This document shows positions 1-7,894 of a stretch of DNA of 64,000 nt, piece by piece. Below the pieces are notes generated by a model. That model was given only the letters and a program-made list of their open reading frames with translations, did no database searches and had not been told where the DNA came from. This stretch comes from Clostridiales bacterium (GTDB lineage: Bacteria; Bacillota; Clostridia; Saccharofermentanales; DTU023): the NCBI GenBank assembly GCA_004556925.1, contig SFFI01000009.1, positions 21,523-85,522 of the forward strand. Direction: 5' to 3'. How positions within the stretch are numbered: position 1 is the first letter of the stretch; every line of letters starts with the position of its first letter. A program made the position numbers and the translations under genes.

Positions 1-1
1 A

Positions 2-55
2 ACACAAGACGACCTATGGGTCGCAGAAGTATCAACTGAATGGGTACTTAGATAG
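2..55 (+). CDS. C-terminal end of a phage head-tail/tail protein (partial)
   Basis: Frame 2 is open from the window edge to a TAG at 53-55 and reads TQDDLWVAEVSTEWVLR. The next gene has its ribosome site (TAGGAGA) directly after this stop, which is the tight spacing expected in a phage morphogenesis operon. The gene just before the major tail protein in siphophages is usually a head-tail joining or tail terminator protein, so that is the likely identity by position. Only 17 residues are visible, so no domain can be shown. Confidence 0.4.
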   Translation, partial: TQDDLWVAEVSTEWVLR

Positions 56-64
56 GAGAATATT

Positions 65-580
65 ATGCCTAAGAATTTAGCAGAGTTAGCCCAACGGGGC
101 AAAGACCATATCTTAATGGTGAGGCTTTTAGAAGAAGCTACAAAGAAGCAAGCCGCAAGGCTTGCACTCCAAATCGAACACTCTTGGAGCTATAGTCGCT
201 CGAACACGGCTACAGAGACCAAGGACGGGACAATCAATGCCCCTGGTGGACTTGCTACGACACTTAATCTGACCGCTATTAGCACAAATGACGACGTAAA
301 CAAAATGTTGAAGCAAAGCGTCATCGAAGGCAAGAAAGTTGAGTTTTGGGACATAGATCTTTCAAGCTACGATGAATCTACGAAGAAGTGTAAAGCTGTT
401 TATGCCCAGGGCTCCTTGGAAAGCTGGGAGATCCCAAAACCTGTAGCGGATTACATCAACATTTCTACTACAGCCAATATCGACGGAACGCCTCAAGAAG
501 GCGAAGTCACGCTTGATCCGACGCAAGTTGACCAGATTTTGTATGCCTTCCGAGACATCACAGCCTATACCGAGGCATAG
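65..580 (+). CDS. Phage major tail protein (TP901-1 / phi13 type)
   Basis: This 171-aa protein would polymerise into the tail tube of a long non-contractile tail. The N-terminus (GKDHILMVRLLEEATKKQA), a middle segment rich in Ser/Thr with TKDGTINAPGG, and a C-terminus of the form VTLDPTQVDQILYAFRD match the layout of the TP901-1 major tail protein family as I know it. Position agrees: it precedes the tail chaperones and tape measure. TAGGAGA lies 8 nt before the ATG. A strong hairpin terminator follows the gene, as is common for this highly expressed protein. Confidence 0.85.
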   Translation: MPKNLAELAQRGKDHILMVRLLEEATKKQAARLALQIEHSWSYSRSNTATETKDGTINAPGGLATTLNLTAISTNDDVNKMLKQSVIEGKKVEFWDIDLSSYDESTKKCKAVYAQGSLESWEIPKPVADYINISTTANIDGTPQEGEVTLDPTQVDQILYAFRDITAYTEA

Positions 581-595
581 CATCTTTGATTACCG

Positions 596-628
596 GCGTG
601 GGGATATCCCCACGCTCTCTTTAATTTT
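596..628 (+). terminator. Intrinsic terminator after the major tail protein gene
   Basis: Positions 596-615 form a perfect self-complementary stem (GCGTGGGG...CCCCACGC around an ATAT centre), followed by TCTCTTTAATTTTT. It lies between the major tail gene and the chaperone gene. A partial terminator here would let the tube protein be made in excess over the downstream tail proteins. Confidence 0.75.
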
Positions 629-639
629 TAGGAGTTATT

Positions 640-1083
640 ATGCAAATTCAAATTGCTAAAAAGAAGTATGAGCTCTACTTGGGCTTTGATTTTATCCGTT
701 ATCTGGACAAGCAGCACGAACTTGATACGGGATTAGGTATTGCTTTTGGCGTAGGTGTTGGGCAAGTAATGGCTCAACTAGAAGCAGGTAATCCCCTGGG
801 CATCCTGAGTGTAATTGAGGCCGGTACCTGCACGCTTCCAGACGAAGAGCGCCCTACTGAAAAAGATGTAGAGAAATTAATCGAGGAAACCAGTAAAAAG
901 GGGGAGTTAGACAAACTTTTTTTCGATTTCAAGGAGCTCTTAAAGACCTCCCCAATGACGACGCAGGCCCTGACTGGTTATCAGTCAATTCTGGACACTT
1001 TTCAGCAACTAGTGACGATTGGGATGCAGGAGCTGAAAAAGGAGCAGACGGAGAACCAAGCGCCTATACCTACCGGAAGCTAA
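640..1083 (+). CDS. Phage tail assembly chaperone (gpG-like)
   Basis: A 147-aa protein placed between the major tail protein and the tape measure. This slot encodes the tail assembly chaperone that coats the tape measure during tail growth. The N-terminal half (YELYLGFDFIRYLDK) and the acidic, Lys-rich tail fit small chaperones of siphophages of Gram-positive hosts. The ribosome site TAGGAG precedes the ATG. The next reading frame (1083-1421) is in the -1 frame, overlaps the stop and is open far upstream, which suggests the classical gpG/gpGT arrangement in which some ribosomes shift frame to make a longer fusion. Function is assigned from position plus general resemblance. Confidence 0.75.
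   Translation: MQIQIAKKKYELYLGFDFIRYLDKQHELDTGLGIAFGVGVGQVMAQLEAGNPLGILSVIEAGTCTLPDEERPTEKDVEKLIEETSKKGELDKLFFDFKELLKTSPMTTQALTGYQSILDTFQQLVTIGMQELKKEQTENQAPIPTGS
1035..1041 (+). promoter_or_regulatory. Candidate -1 ribosomal frameshift site G AAA AAG
   Basis: In the chaperone frame the codons are ctG-AAA-AAG, a heptamer of the X-XXY-YYZ slippery type. A -1 slip here enters a frame that is open to 1421 and gives a fusion continuing KGADGEPSAYTYRKLMI. A second canonical heptamer, T TTT TTC, lies at 918-924 and also leads into an open -1 frame, so the site is not certain. I favour 1035 because it is near the end of the upstream gene, as in other gpG/gpT pairs. Confidence 0.5.
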
Positions 1084-1421
1084 TGATTAACGGCCTACGC
1101 TACATCACTGATGACCTGTTGCTCTTAAGACGCATGGGCATTAAAGAGTACAACTTAAGAATGCAGGCAGCGGTGCTAAAACAGGCTGATAAGCAAGAAC
1201 TGATGGCCCAGGCAATGATATTCAAACGCATTGCAGAGTCCACAAAAAAAGTAGGCGATACCTATGTTTATACCGCTACAAATCCTACGGATATCTTCGA
1301 TAAGAGCCAGATCGAGCGGTCTATTTTTGGTGCTGACCGAAGGGAAACGCTTCAATGGCACAGGCTAATCAATGTAGCACAACGAAATTTGGAATGGCAG
1401 GAAAAACATGAGGAGGCTTAA
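1083..1421 (+). CDS. Tail chaperone frameshift extension (gpT-like)
   Basis: This frame ends one base before the tape measure ATG. It encodes a basic, helical sequence (NGLRYITDDLLLLRRMGIKEYNLRM) typical of the T part of G/GT chaperones. The ATG at 1083 overlaps the TAA of the upstream gene and has no good ribosome site. The -1 frame is open well upstream of that ATG, so the protein is probably made as a C-terminal extension of the upstream chaperone. In lambda-type phages the T domain recruits the tail tube subunits to the tape measure-chaperone complex. An independent 112-aa product is the alternative. Confidence 0.6.
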   Translation: MINGLRYITDDLLLLRRMGIKEYNLRMQAAVLKQADKQELMAQAMIFKRIAESTKKVGDTYVYTATNPTDIFDKSQIERSIFGADRRETLQWHRLINVAQRNLEWQEKHEEA

Positions 1422-4400
1422 ATGGCAGATAACAGTTACACAATAGAAGCCGTCTTAAAGGCAAGAGATGCTGGTTATTTTGCCGCTATGGATCAGGCCG
1501 CAAATAAGACTAGTACCCTTAAAGAAACTATGCTTGGCATGGCTGGCGCTCAGCTCGCTATGAAGGGTGTTGCAAAGACCTGGAACCTAATTTCCTCTTC
1601 TGTTGGCAGCGCTATGAATCGTATTGATACCATGGACCAATTCAATCGTACCATGGAGCTTATGACAGGTAGTACCGACACAGCAGCGGAGGCTCTGGAT
1701 AGGGTGAATACGGCGGTCAAAGGTACAGCCTATGGCCTAGACGTCGCATCTTCTGCTGTTCAAGGCTTTGTATCCTCTGGTAAAGATGTAAACGAATCCA
1801 TAGACACCGTAGTCAACTGGGGCGATGCCCTGGCCACGTTTGGACAAGCGAGCAATGAAAATCTTAACAGCGTTTCAGTTGCTTTGCAGAAAATGAGCAA
1901 CTCTGGAAAAGTTAGCATGGAAAATATTCGCATGCTGACTGATAGAGGCATTCCTGCTCTGGAGATTTTCGCAGATGCTACGGGACAAACTGTTTCTGAA
2001 GTTACAGGAGCAATGAGTAAAGGCGAGCTTAGCACGCAAGAATTTCTTGATGCTATGAATCGCGCTTTTACTGAAGGCACTGAGCGTTTCCCAGCAGTAG
2101 TAGGAGCGGCTAAAGAAGCTGGCGCCTCCTGGTCTGCAACTTTCGGCAATATGAGAGCTGCGGTTACTCGTGGCGTGCAGTCTATCATCACCTCTATTGA
2201 GGATGGCAGAGCAAAATCTGACCTACCCGGTATGAAAAATGCCGTTTCGACTTTTGGCAAGAGTGTTGAGAAAGTGCTAAAAACTGTTGCTAAGGCTACA
2301 GGTTTTGTGGCTGAACACTTTGAAGCGTTTGCCTCCGTTGCAGAAGTTGCTTTAGCTGGAGTTGCTGCGCATAGAGGTTGGGAAGCGATTCGATCTAAAC
2401 TTGCTGAGAAGAAAACGGCCGCTATGGCTGCGCAGGAAGCTTTTGCAACCCTCGCAGGGGAAGAAGAAGGCCTGTTATCAATATCAGACTTGTACTCTAA
2501 CGCTCTTGCAGATGAAGCGGCTGCAGAGAAAATGCGGACAGCTGCCCTATCCTTGGGCCTTGTAGTGGACAAGGAAGGAAACATTATTAAGCGTAATGGC
2601 AAGGAGCTGTCTGAGAATCAAAAAGCAGCGCTCTTGGCAGAGACGGGGGCCATTACCGCTAAAACCCTAGCCAATGCGGTGCTTACAGGACAGATTAAGC
2701 TTACAACGGCGGCTCAATTGCTCTGGAATAACGCTATCAAAGCAAACCCAATAGGTGTTATTGTCACTGGCATTACTGCGGCAGTCAAAGGGCTGAAAGC
2801 GTTAACTAATTGGATGAACAAGTCTAATAAAGAGCTTCAACAAGCTAAAAAAGATGCTGACGCCCAAGCCAAAGCGTTAGAAGACTTGAATGCCAAAGAA
2901 ACCAAACTAAAACAGGCTTTTGAGCGTACAAACAAAGAGTTAGACCAACGCAAGGGGAAGGCTGATAAAATCATCAGCTCTATGAAGGACTTGGAGAAGT
3001 CTACAGATGATAATGTCCGAAAAACTGAGGATATGGTCGATCTGGTATACGAACTTAAAGACATATATCCTGACTTAGTTGTTGCCATTGGCCCGTATGA
3101 CGAAATTTTGAAAGATAACGTTGAAAGCATCGAACGTCAAGTTGAGGCCATGGATCAGCTGAGCAGAATTGATGCTTGGAAAAAGCACACTGAAGACCTG
3201 CAGGCATATCGCGACCAGATGGAAATTGAAATGGCAATTGCAGAAGAGATGATTGCCAGGATGGAGGAAGCGGGCACCAACCAGGAAAATAAATTTCTTT
3301 GGTTTAGAGGTGATACCAAAGAATACTCTGATCTCAAGCAGCAACTAGAAGAAATGTCCGAGATTTATGAAAGGACAAGTGAAGCCGCAGACATAGCCAA
3401 AGAGAAAACAGCTGAGTTTAACGAGGAGCAAATAAGAAATGCCTTGTCTGCAGAGCAGTCTAGGCAGGCTCTACTAGACCTTACTTCTGCTTATGGTCTA
3501 AGTAAAGATGCAGCCCAGGCGATCATTGATTATAACGAACGAATGGGACTGAGCTGGGATGAAAATGCCCATGCCATTGTAGAGATGGCAGATACGATGG
3601 GTATTGGCGCAGAACGAGTTGTAACTATTATGGAGAACCTCGGCTTGAGCGCTGATCAATTATCTGAGCATTACGATAAGGTCTACGAACACGTTAGTGG
3701 TGTGGTTGATGCAATAGTTAAGGCTGCTGACGCTGGTTTTGGAGAAATAAAACAGAACGAGGCCTTAACGTGGGAAGAGATCGAGCAAAACCTTGAGAGC
3801 AACAGGCAAGCCATCGAGACTTGGAGCGAAAATCTCCAAACCTTAATGGCGGCCGGTGTTGACGAAGGCGTTATTGCTAAACTAAAAGAAATGGGCCCCG
3901 CTGGCGCCGAGCAAACCCGAGTCTTAGCAGAAGAGCTGGAAAACGCAAATGGTACGGTCATCAAGAAAGGCGAAAAGATCAGCGATGATGCCCAAGCAAT
4001 TGTAGACACCGTAAATGGCAAGTTTAAGGATCTGTATGAAACGATTGCGGAAGCCTCTGAAACCGAACTGGCTGCTGAAAAATATATTGAACAAGGTAAG
4101 AAACCGATTGAAGGTATTGTACAAGGCCTATCTACAGCTATCGTTGAGAACGAAGCGAACCTGAAATCCAGTGGTGAGCAAATGATGGAGTATGTGGGCG
4201 CTGGTGCTGGGGGTGGCGGAGCTCCTGTAATACAAGCCTTTGAGGATACAGGGGAAGAAGTCCTAAAAACTGTCGACAGTACGGGGAAAGACTTAGAAAA
4301 GAGTGCAAAAAATTCCGCCAAAAACGTTAATAACAAGATTGACGAGGGCGGTCGAGAACTAACCAGATCAATTTCTGAAACTTCGAATGCCACACTTAAG

Positions 4401-4928
4401 GAAACCGAAAGCTTAGTGCGACGCCTAAATGAGGCCTTTGCTAATCTCCCTGCTGAACTGCGTACTGCAGGTCAAAATTCTATTCAGGGGCTTATTGACG
4501 GAATTAATTCAATGACGGGGCCTACGGTCGGTGCAATGATTAGCCTGGCCCAAAGGATGCTAGCGGCATACAAACGTGAAATGCAGATTAACTCGCCTTC
4601 TAGAGTCATGGATAAGCAAGGTGAGTACACAGTAAGTCCTTTACTTGACCGGCTAAGAAAAGGGGCCAAAGAAGCAGCAGATATCACAAAGCAAATTGCT
4701 CACAACTTGAACTTCTCGAGTAATCCTGACTTTGGTGTGACAGCTGTAGCCTTACCAGAGGCTTATAAAGCTGGCCGAGATCAGAACTTGAGAACAGCCA
4801 CATCGAATCATGCCCAGCCTGCACGAATCATACTGCAACTAGGAGACTCTGAATTTAGTGCGTTTGCAGAGGACATTTTCGGCGAATACGACAAGAAACT
4901 ACGTTTGGAGGCCAACTATGAATTATAA
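1422..4928 (+). CDS. Phage tail tape measure protein
   Basis: At 1168 aa this is the longest phage gene in the window. Tape measure proteins set tail length at roughly 0.15 nm per residue, which suggests a tail of about 170-180 nm. The N-terminal region (MDQFNRTMELMTGSTDTAAEAL, shown here only in part) has the repeated small-residue helices of the tape measure domain. A hydrophobic stretch lies around residues 440-460 (GVIVTGITAAVKGL), followed by a long coiled coil of about 60 residues rich in Lys, Glu and Ala. The C-terminus has the NSPSRVM motif with a downstream Gly/Tyr segment that recurs in this family. AGGAGG precedes the ATG. The 3' end overlaps the distal tail gene by 11 nt. Confidence 0.93.
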   Translation: MADNSYTIEAVLKARDAGYFAAMDQAANKTSTLKETMLGMAGAQLAMKGVAKTWNLISSSVGSAMNRIDTMDQFNRTMELMTGSTDTAAEALDRVNTAVKGTAYGLDVASSAVQGFVSSGKDVNESIDTVVNWGDALATFGQASNENLNSVSVALQKMSNSGKVSMENIRMLTDRGIPALEIFADATGQTVSEVTGAMSKGELSTQEFLDAMNRAFTEGTERFPAVVGAAKEAGASWSATFGNMRAAVTRGVQSIITSIEDGRAKSDLPGMKNAVSTFGKSVEKVLKTVAKATGFVAEHFEAFASVAEVALAGVAAHRGWEAIRSKLAEKKTAAMAAQEAFATLAGEEEGLLSISDLYSNALADEAAAEKMRTAALSLGLVVDKEGNIIKRNGKELSENQKAALLAETGAITAKTLANAVLTGQIKLTTAAQLLWNNAIKANPIGVIVTGITAAVKGLKALTNWMNKSNKELQQAKKDADAQAKALEDLNAKETKLKQAFERTNKELDQRKGKADKIISSMKDLEKSTDDNVRKTEDMVDLVYELKDIYPDLVVAIGPYDEILKDNVESIERQVEAMDQLSRIDAWKKHTEDLQAYRDQMEIEMAIAEEMIARMEEAGTNQENKFLWFRGDTKEYSDLKQQLEEMSEIYERTSEAADIAKEKTAEFNEEQIRNALSAEQSRQALLDLTSAYGLSKDAAQAIIDYNERMGLSWDENAHAIVEMADTMGIGAERVVTIMENLGLSADQLSEHYDKVYEHVSGVVDAIVKAADAGFGEIKQNEALTWEEIEQNLESNRQAIETWSENLQTLMAAGVDEGVIAKLKEMGPAGAEQTRVLAEELENANGTVIKKGEKISDDAQAIVDTVNGKFKDLYETIAEASETELAAEKYIEQGKKPIEGIVQGLSTAIVENEANLKSSGEQMMEYVGAGAGGGGAPVIQAFEDTGEEVLKTVDSTGKDLEKSAKNSAKNVNNKIDEGGRELTRSISETSNATLKETESLVRRLNEAFANLPAELRTAGQNSIQGLIDGINSMTGPTVGAMISLAQRMLAAYKREMQINSPSRVMDKQGEYTVSPLLDRLRKGAKEAADITKQIAHNLNFSSNPDFGVTAVALPEAYKAGRDQNLRTATSNHAQPARIILQLGDSEFSAFAEDIFGEYDKKLRLEANYEL

Positions 4929-5694
4929 ATTCGTGGACCTAGACCAGCCTCCGCAGGATGTTTTTGCGTTTGCCAGCAAGTACGGCGATATAGTCCTAGA
5001 TGAAATTGATGGTGTCGAGACGTTGTCCGTGCTTGGTCGTGGCAATGCTGTTAGAAGCTTTAGCGTTATCTCTAACCCTGAGTCAGAAGAGGACTTTTTA
5101 CTATCCAGCAAGTACGCTTGCCCTACTCTTAAGGTCAACTATCGGTTGACGGCAAAGGATGACTATCACATGCGGAAGCTTGTAGATAAGCTAAACAAAA
5201 CTTTTAGCCGAGACAAGCAAAGACTGCGGTTTTACGACGAAGCGTATTATTACGTTGCTAGCCTGGCTAGCCTCGAATTTAACGAGCTATCCAATTGCGT
5301 TATCGCTACTGCAGAGTTTAAGACTTTTACGCCTTACAAGTACAAAGACATAATCAATGACGGGCAAGTGTTTAGATATGAAAGCACTATGCCCGCTATA
5401 CCTGATGAGGTCGTTTGTACCGTTTTACCAGGCGAGGCAGAAGTCACAAGTTTTTATTTTAAGAACGAAGACAGCGAGCAAAAGATGGTTTTTACGCACA
5501 AGGTCAAAGGCGGTGATGTCATTGTCTGGCAACCTTGTGATTATTTTGGCCTTACGCTCAATGGCGAAAACGTCATGCGAGATGTTGTGCCTAGCGCGGA
5601 GTTTGAACGCTTTGAATTAAGGTTTTTAGACAGGATCGTTTGTCCGCTTAAAGTTGACATGAGGATAAAAGCCACGCTTAGGGAGTTGGGGTGA
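4918..5694 (+). CDS. Phage distal tail protein (Dit)
   Basis: A 258-aa protein directly after the tape measure, in the slot of the Dit protein that forms the hexameric hub between tail tube and baseplate. The ATG at 4918 is chosen because GGAGG lies 7 nt upstream; an upstream frame-open ATG at 4858 has no ribosome site and lies deep in the tape measure gene. The N-terminal sequence with VETLSVLGRGN resembles the start of siphophage Dit proteins, in which the N-terminal half builds the ring and the C-terminal half is a galectin-like lobe. The assignment is mostly by position and size. Confidence 0.75.
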   Translation: MNYKFVDLDQPPQDVFAFASKYGDIVLDEIDGVETLSVLGRGNAVRSFSVISNPESEEDFLLSSKYACPTLKVNYRLTAKDDYHMRKLVDKLNKTFSRDKQRLRFYDEAYYYVASLASLEFNELSNCVIATAEFKTFTPYKYKDIINDGQVFRYESTMPAIPDEVVCTVLPGEAEVTSFYFKNEDSEQKMVFTHKVKGGDVIVWQPCDYFGLTLNGENVMRDVVPSAEFERFELRFLDRIVCPLKVDMRIKATLRELG

Positions 5695-5698
5695 TGCT

Positions 5699-7672
5699 AT
5701 GATCTATTTATACGATAATAGTTTGCGGCTCACCAAAACCATAGATGAGAAGTCGCTAGTATCAGCACATGTTATAGACGAGATCAACCTGATCACTTTT
5801 ACGGCAGAGGCCCTGGATGAAAAAGTATTCGCCGGGGCCTTTTACGTTGGCGTATATCACCCAGACGAGCCGGACAATTACTTGATTTTTAAGCTTGTAC
5901 GCCTGCAGGTTGACACCACCAGAGTTGTTTTAGGCGTGCACGTGTTTTACGACGACCTGAAAGGCCGATATGTAAAAGACATAAGACAGCAAGGGAAGCC
6001 CGTATCCACAGCGTTAGCTATGTACCTAGACGGCACTGGCTGGGAGATAGGCACGTACTCTAGTACCAAGACTACAGAGCAAAACGCCTACTATGTCTCA
6101 AGTCTTGAGGCTGTATCAAAGCTGATAGAAGAGACTGGAGTTATCATCCGCCCGGTTATCCGCATGGTAAACGGAAAGATCATTAGCAAGACCGTAAGGG
6201 TTAGCGATACGATCGGAACATTTAGCGGGCGCAGGTTTAGGCATGGCGTGGACGGTGTACAAGTTACCTACGCAGAAGAGAGCACAGAGCTATACACGGC
6301 GCTAGTAGGTCGTGGAGCCGGTATCCAAAAGGTAGACGAGGAAACGGGCGAATGGTCCGGGGGCTACACCCGCCGAATTATGTTTACGGACGAGGTTTGG
6401 CGAAAGCCAGGTAAGCCTGTAAGCAAGCCTGCCGGGCAAGCATGGGTGGAGATGCCGGAGCGTACTGCTTTGTACGGCTATCCTAACGGAACACCAAGAA
6501 TCGGGATCCTTACCCTAGATAAGGTGGAAGATCCAGCTGTTTTGCTACAAAAGACATACGAAGAGCTAGAGCGCGTATCACGCCCAAAGCTAACTTTTAG
6601 AGTATCAAGAGCTAATGCGGAAGGCGTAAAGCTTGGGGATGAAGTTGTAGCTATCAGAGATAAGCTCAGCTTTAGAACAACCATCTTTATGGCCAAGCAC
6701 AATCTGAAAAACTGGGAGCTTACCGAGTTTGAGTTTGGCGACAAAGTCGTATCTGCTATCAGTAGCCAGGTAAAAAAGATCAATAGCACGATCGCCGAAA
6801 ACGAGGCCCGAAACTTGTCGATCATGGCAAAGATGCAGTATCAGCTTGACTCCTACTATTGGGGTGAAGATGGATACAACTACGACATTAAGCCGGACAA
6901 CAAGTATGAATTGCCAGCAGGATATTACAGCTTTAACAAGCCGATAGACAAAGACCCTACAAAGGTTATCTATATCGGAGCCGGGAAAATGCTCATATCT
7001 AACACTAAGGATGCCTCCGGCAAGTGGATATGGAAAACAGCGGCAACCGGCGATGGTTTCTTAGCTGAAAACATGTTTGCGGACTATATCCGAGGGAATC
7101 TTATCCGTGGAAGCGTCATAGAATCAACAGCCATTAAAAATGGCTCTCCTGTTAGTTTCTGGAACCTAGATACTGGGCGCTTCCGCACAGAAAATGGCGA
7201 ATTTTACGGAAGTTTATACGTAGACAGCAAAAAATACGGCTACCAGCGCTACAACGTAGGCGCATGGCTAGACCAGCTACAAGACCTGATCACAAAGGTA
7301 GACCGACAGCAAGACACTTTAGAGCGGAGCCAGTCAGACATCCGCACTATCGCAGAGCAAGCCAGGAACGCGGCTAATACAGCCAATACCGCTCTAAGCG
7401 AGGTGCGCCAGCTGGCCGACTCGGCAAGGCTCCGGGCGGACACGGCCTACGATACGGCTGGCAATGCATGGACAGCCGCTGGCTCAGCGCAACAGACAGC
7501 AGACGAGGCGCTGCGTAATACTCGCAACGTCCTGTCAATGTTTGGTAGTAGTTTTAACGCAAACGGGTACCCGTCAGGGGGGATAACCCGGATCCAGGTA
7601 GTCAACGTCTCCGGTAGAGTCGCGCTGGAAGTCTTTAGTCAGTACGGCGTACACCACGTCTACCTTAACTAG
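5699..7672 (+). CDS. Phage tail endopeptidase / tail-associated structural protein (Tal)
   Basis: A 657-aa protein starting 2 nt after the Dit stop. The first about 350 residues (start MIYLYDNSLRLTKTID; later TYAEESTELYTALVGRGAG and TFRVSRANAEGVKLGDEVV) follow the prophage endopeptidase-tail/gp27-like fold pattern that forms the tail tip. The middle (GDGFLAENMFADYIRGNLIR) resembles the segment linking the tip domain to receptor-binding parts. Residues about 525-620 are a coiled coil (QLQDLITKVDRQQDTLERSQ) running into Ala-rich repeats, then a short compact C-terminus. It would close the tail tube and help local cell-wall penetration. I see no isolated catalytic motif. Confidence 0.75.
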   Translation: MIYLYDNSLRLTKTIDEKSLVSAHVIDEINLITFTAEALDEKVFAGAFYVGVYHPDEPDNYLIFKLVRLQVDTTRVVLGVHVFYDDLKGRYVKDIRQQGKPVSTALAMYLDGTGWEIGTYSSTKTTEQNAYYVSSLEAVSKLIEETGVIIRPVIRMVNGKIISKTVRVSDTIGTFSGRRFRHGVDGVQVTYAEESTELYTALVGRGAGIQKVDEETGEWSGGYTRRIMFTDEVWRKPGKPVSKPAGQAWVEMPERTALYGYPNGTPRIGILTLDKVEDPAVLLQKTYEELERVSRPKLTFRVSRANAEGVKLGDEVVAIRDKLSFRTTIFMAKHNLKNWELTEFEFGDKVVSAISSQVKKINSTIAENEARNLSIMAKMQYQLDSYYWGEDGYNYDIKPDNKYELPAGYYSFNKPIDKDPTKVIYIGAGKMLISNTKDASGKWIWKTAATGDGFLAENMFADYIRGNLIRGSVIESTAIKNGSPVSFWNLDTGRFRTENGEFYGSLYVDSKKYGYQRYNVGAWLDQLQDLITKVDRQQDTLERSQSDIRTIAEQARNAANTANTALSEVRQLADSARLRADTAYDTAGNAWTAAGSAQQTADEALRNTRNVLSMFGSSFNANGYPSGGITRIQVVNVSGRVALEVFSQYGVHHVYLN

Positions 7673-7681
7673 GAGGGCGGT

Positions 7682-7894
7682 ATGGATCAAAACAACTTTG
7701 ACATTCTGGCCCAGCGCGTGGGCGCACTGGTCCTGGAAAATTGCATGCTAATCGCCCAGCTCCAGGACTTACAGCAGGGCGTAAATACCGAGGCGCTTGT
7801 AAAGCAAAATCGCGAGCAAGCTGGCCGCATAAAAGAGCTAGAGGACACCTTGGCCCAGCTTAGAGATGAGGAGGCAAAAAAGGATGGACGATAA
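7682..7894 (+). CDS. Small phage coiled-coil protein
   Basis: A 70-aa protein between the tail tip gene and the fibre gene, with AGGAGGG just before the ATG. The sequence is almost entirely amphipathic helix (ENCMLIAQLQDLQQG, then EQAGRIKELEDTLAQLRDEE) with heptad-like spacing and predicts a coiled coil. It overlaps the next gene by 11 nt. No family is recognised. By position it could be a small baseplate component or an assembly factor. Confidence 0.65.
   Translation: MDQNNFDILAQRVGALVLENCMLIAQLQDLQQGVNTEALVKQNREQAGRIKELEDTLAQLRDEEAKKDGR

Noticed and set aside
1760..2602. Minus-strand open frame of 280 codons inside the tape measure gene
   Set aside because: It is fully antisense to a well-supported gene, with Ser/Ala-rich composition from reversed codons and no ribosome site.
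3683..4393. Minus-strand open frame of 236 codons inside the tape measure gene
   Set aside because: Antisense shadow of the tape measure coding sequence; composition is typical of a reversed helical protein.
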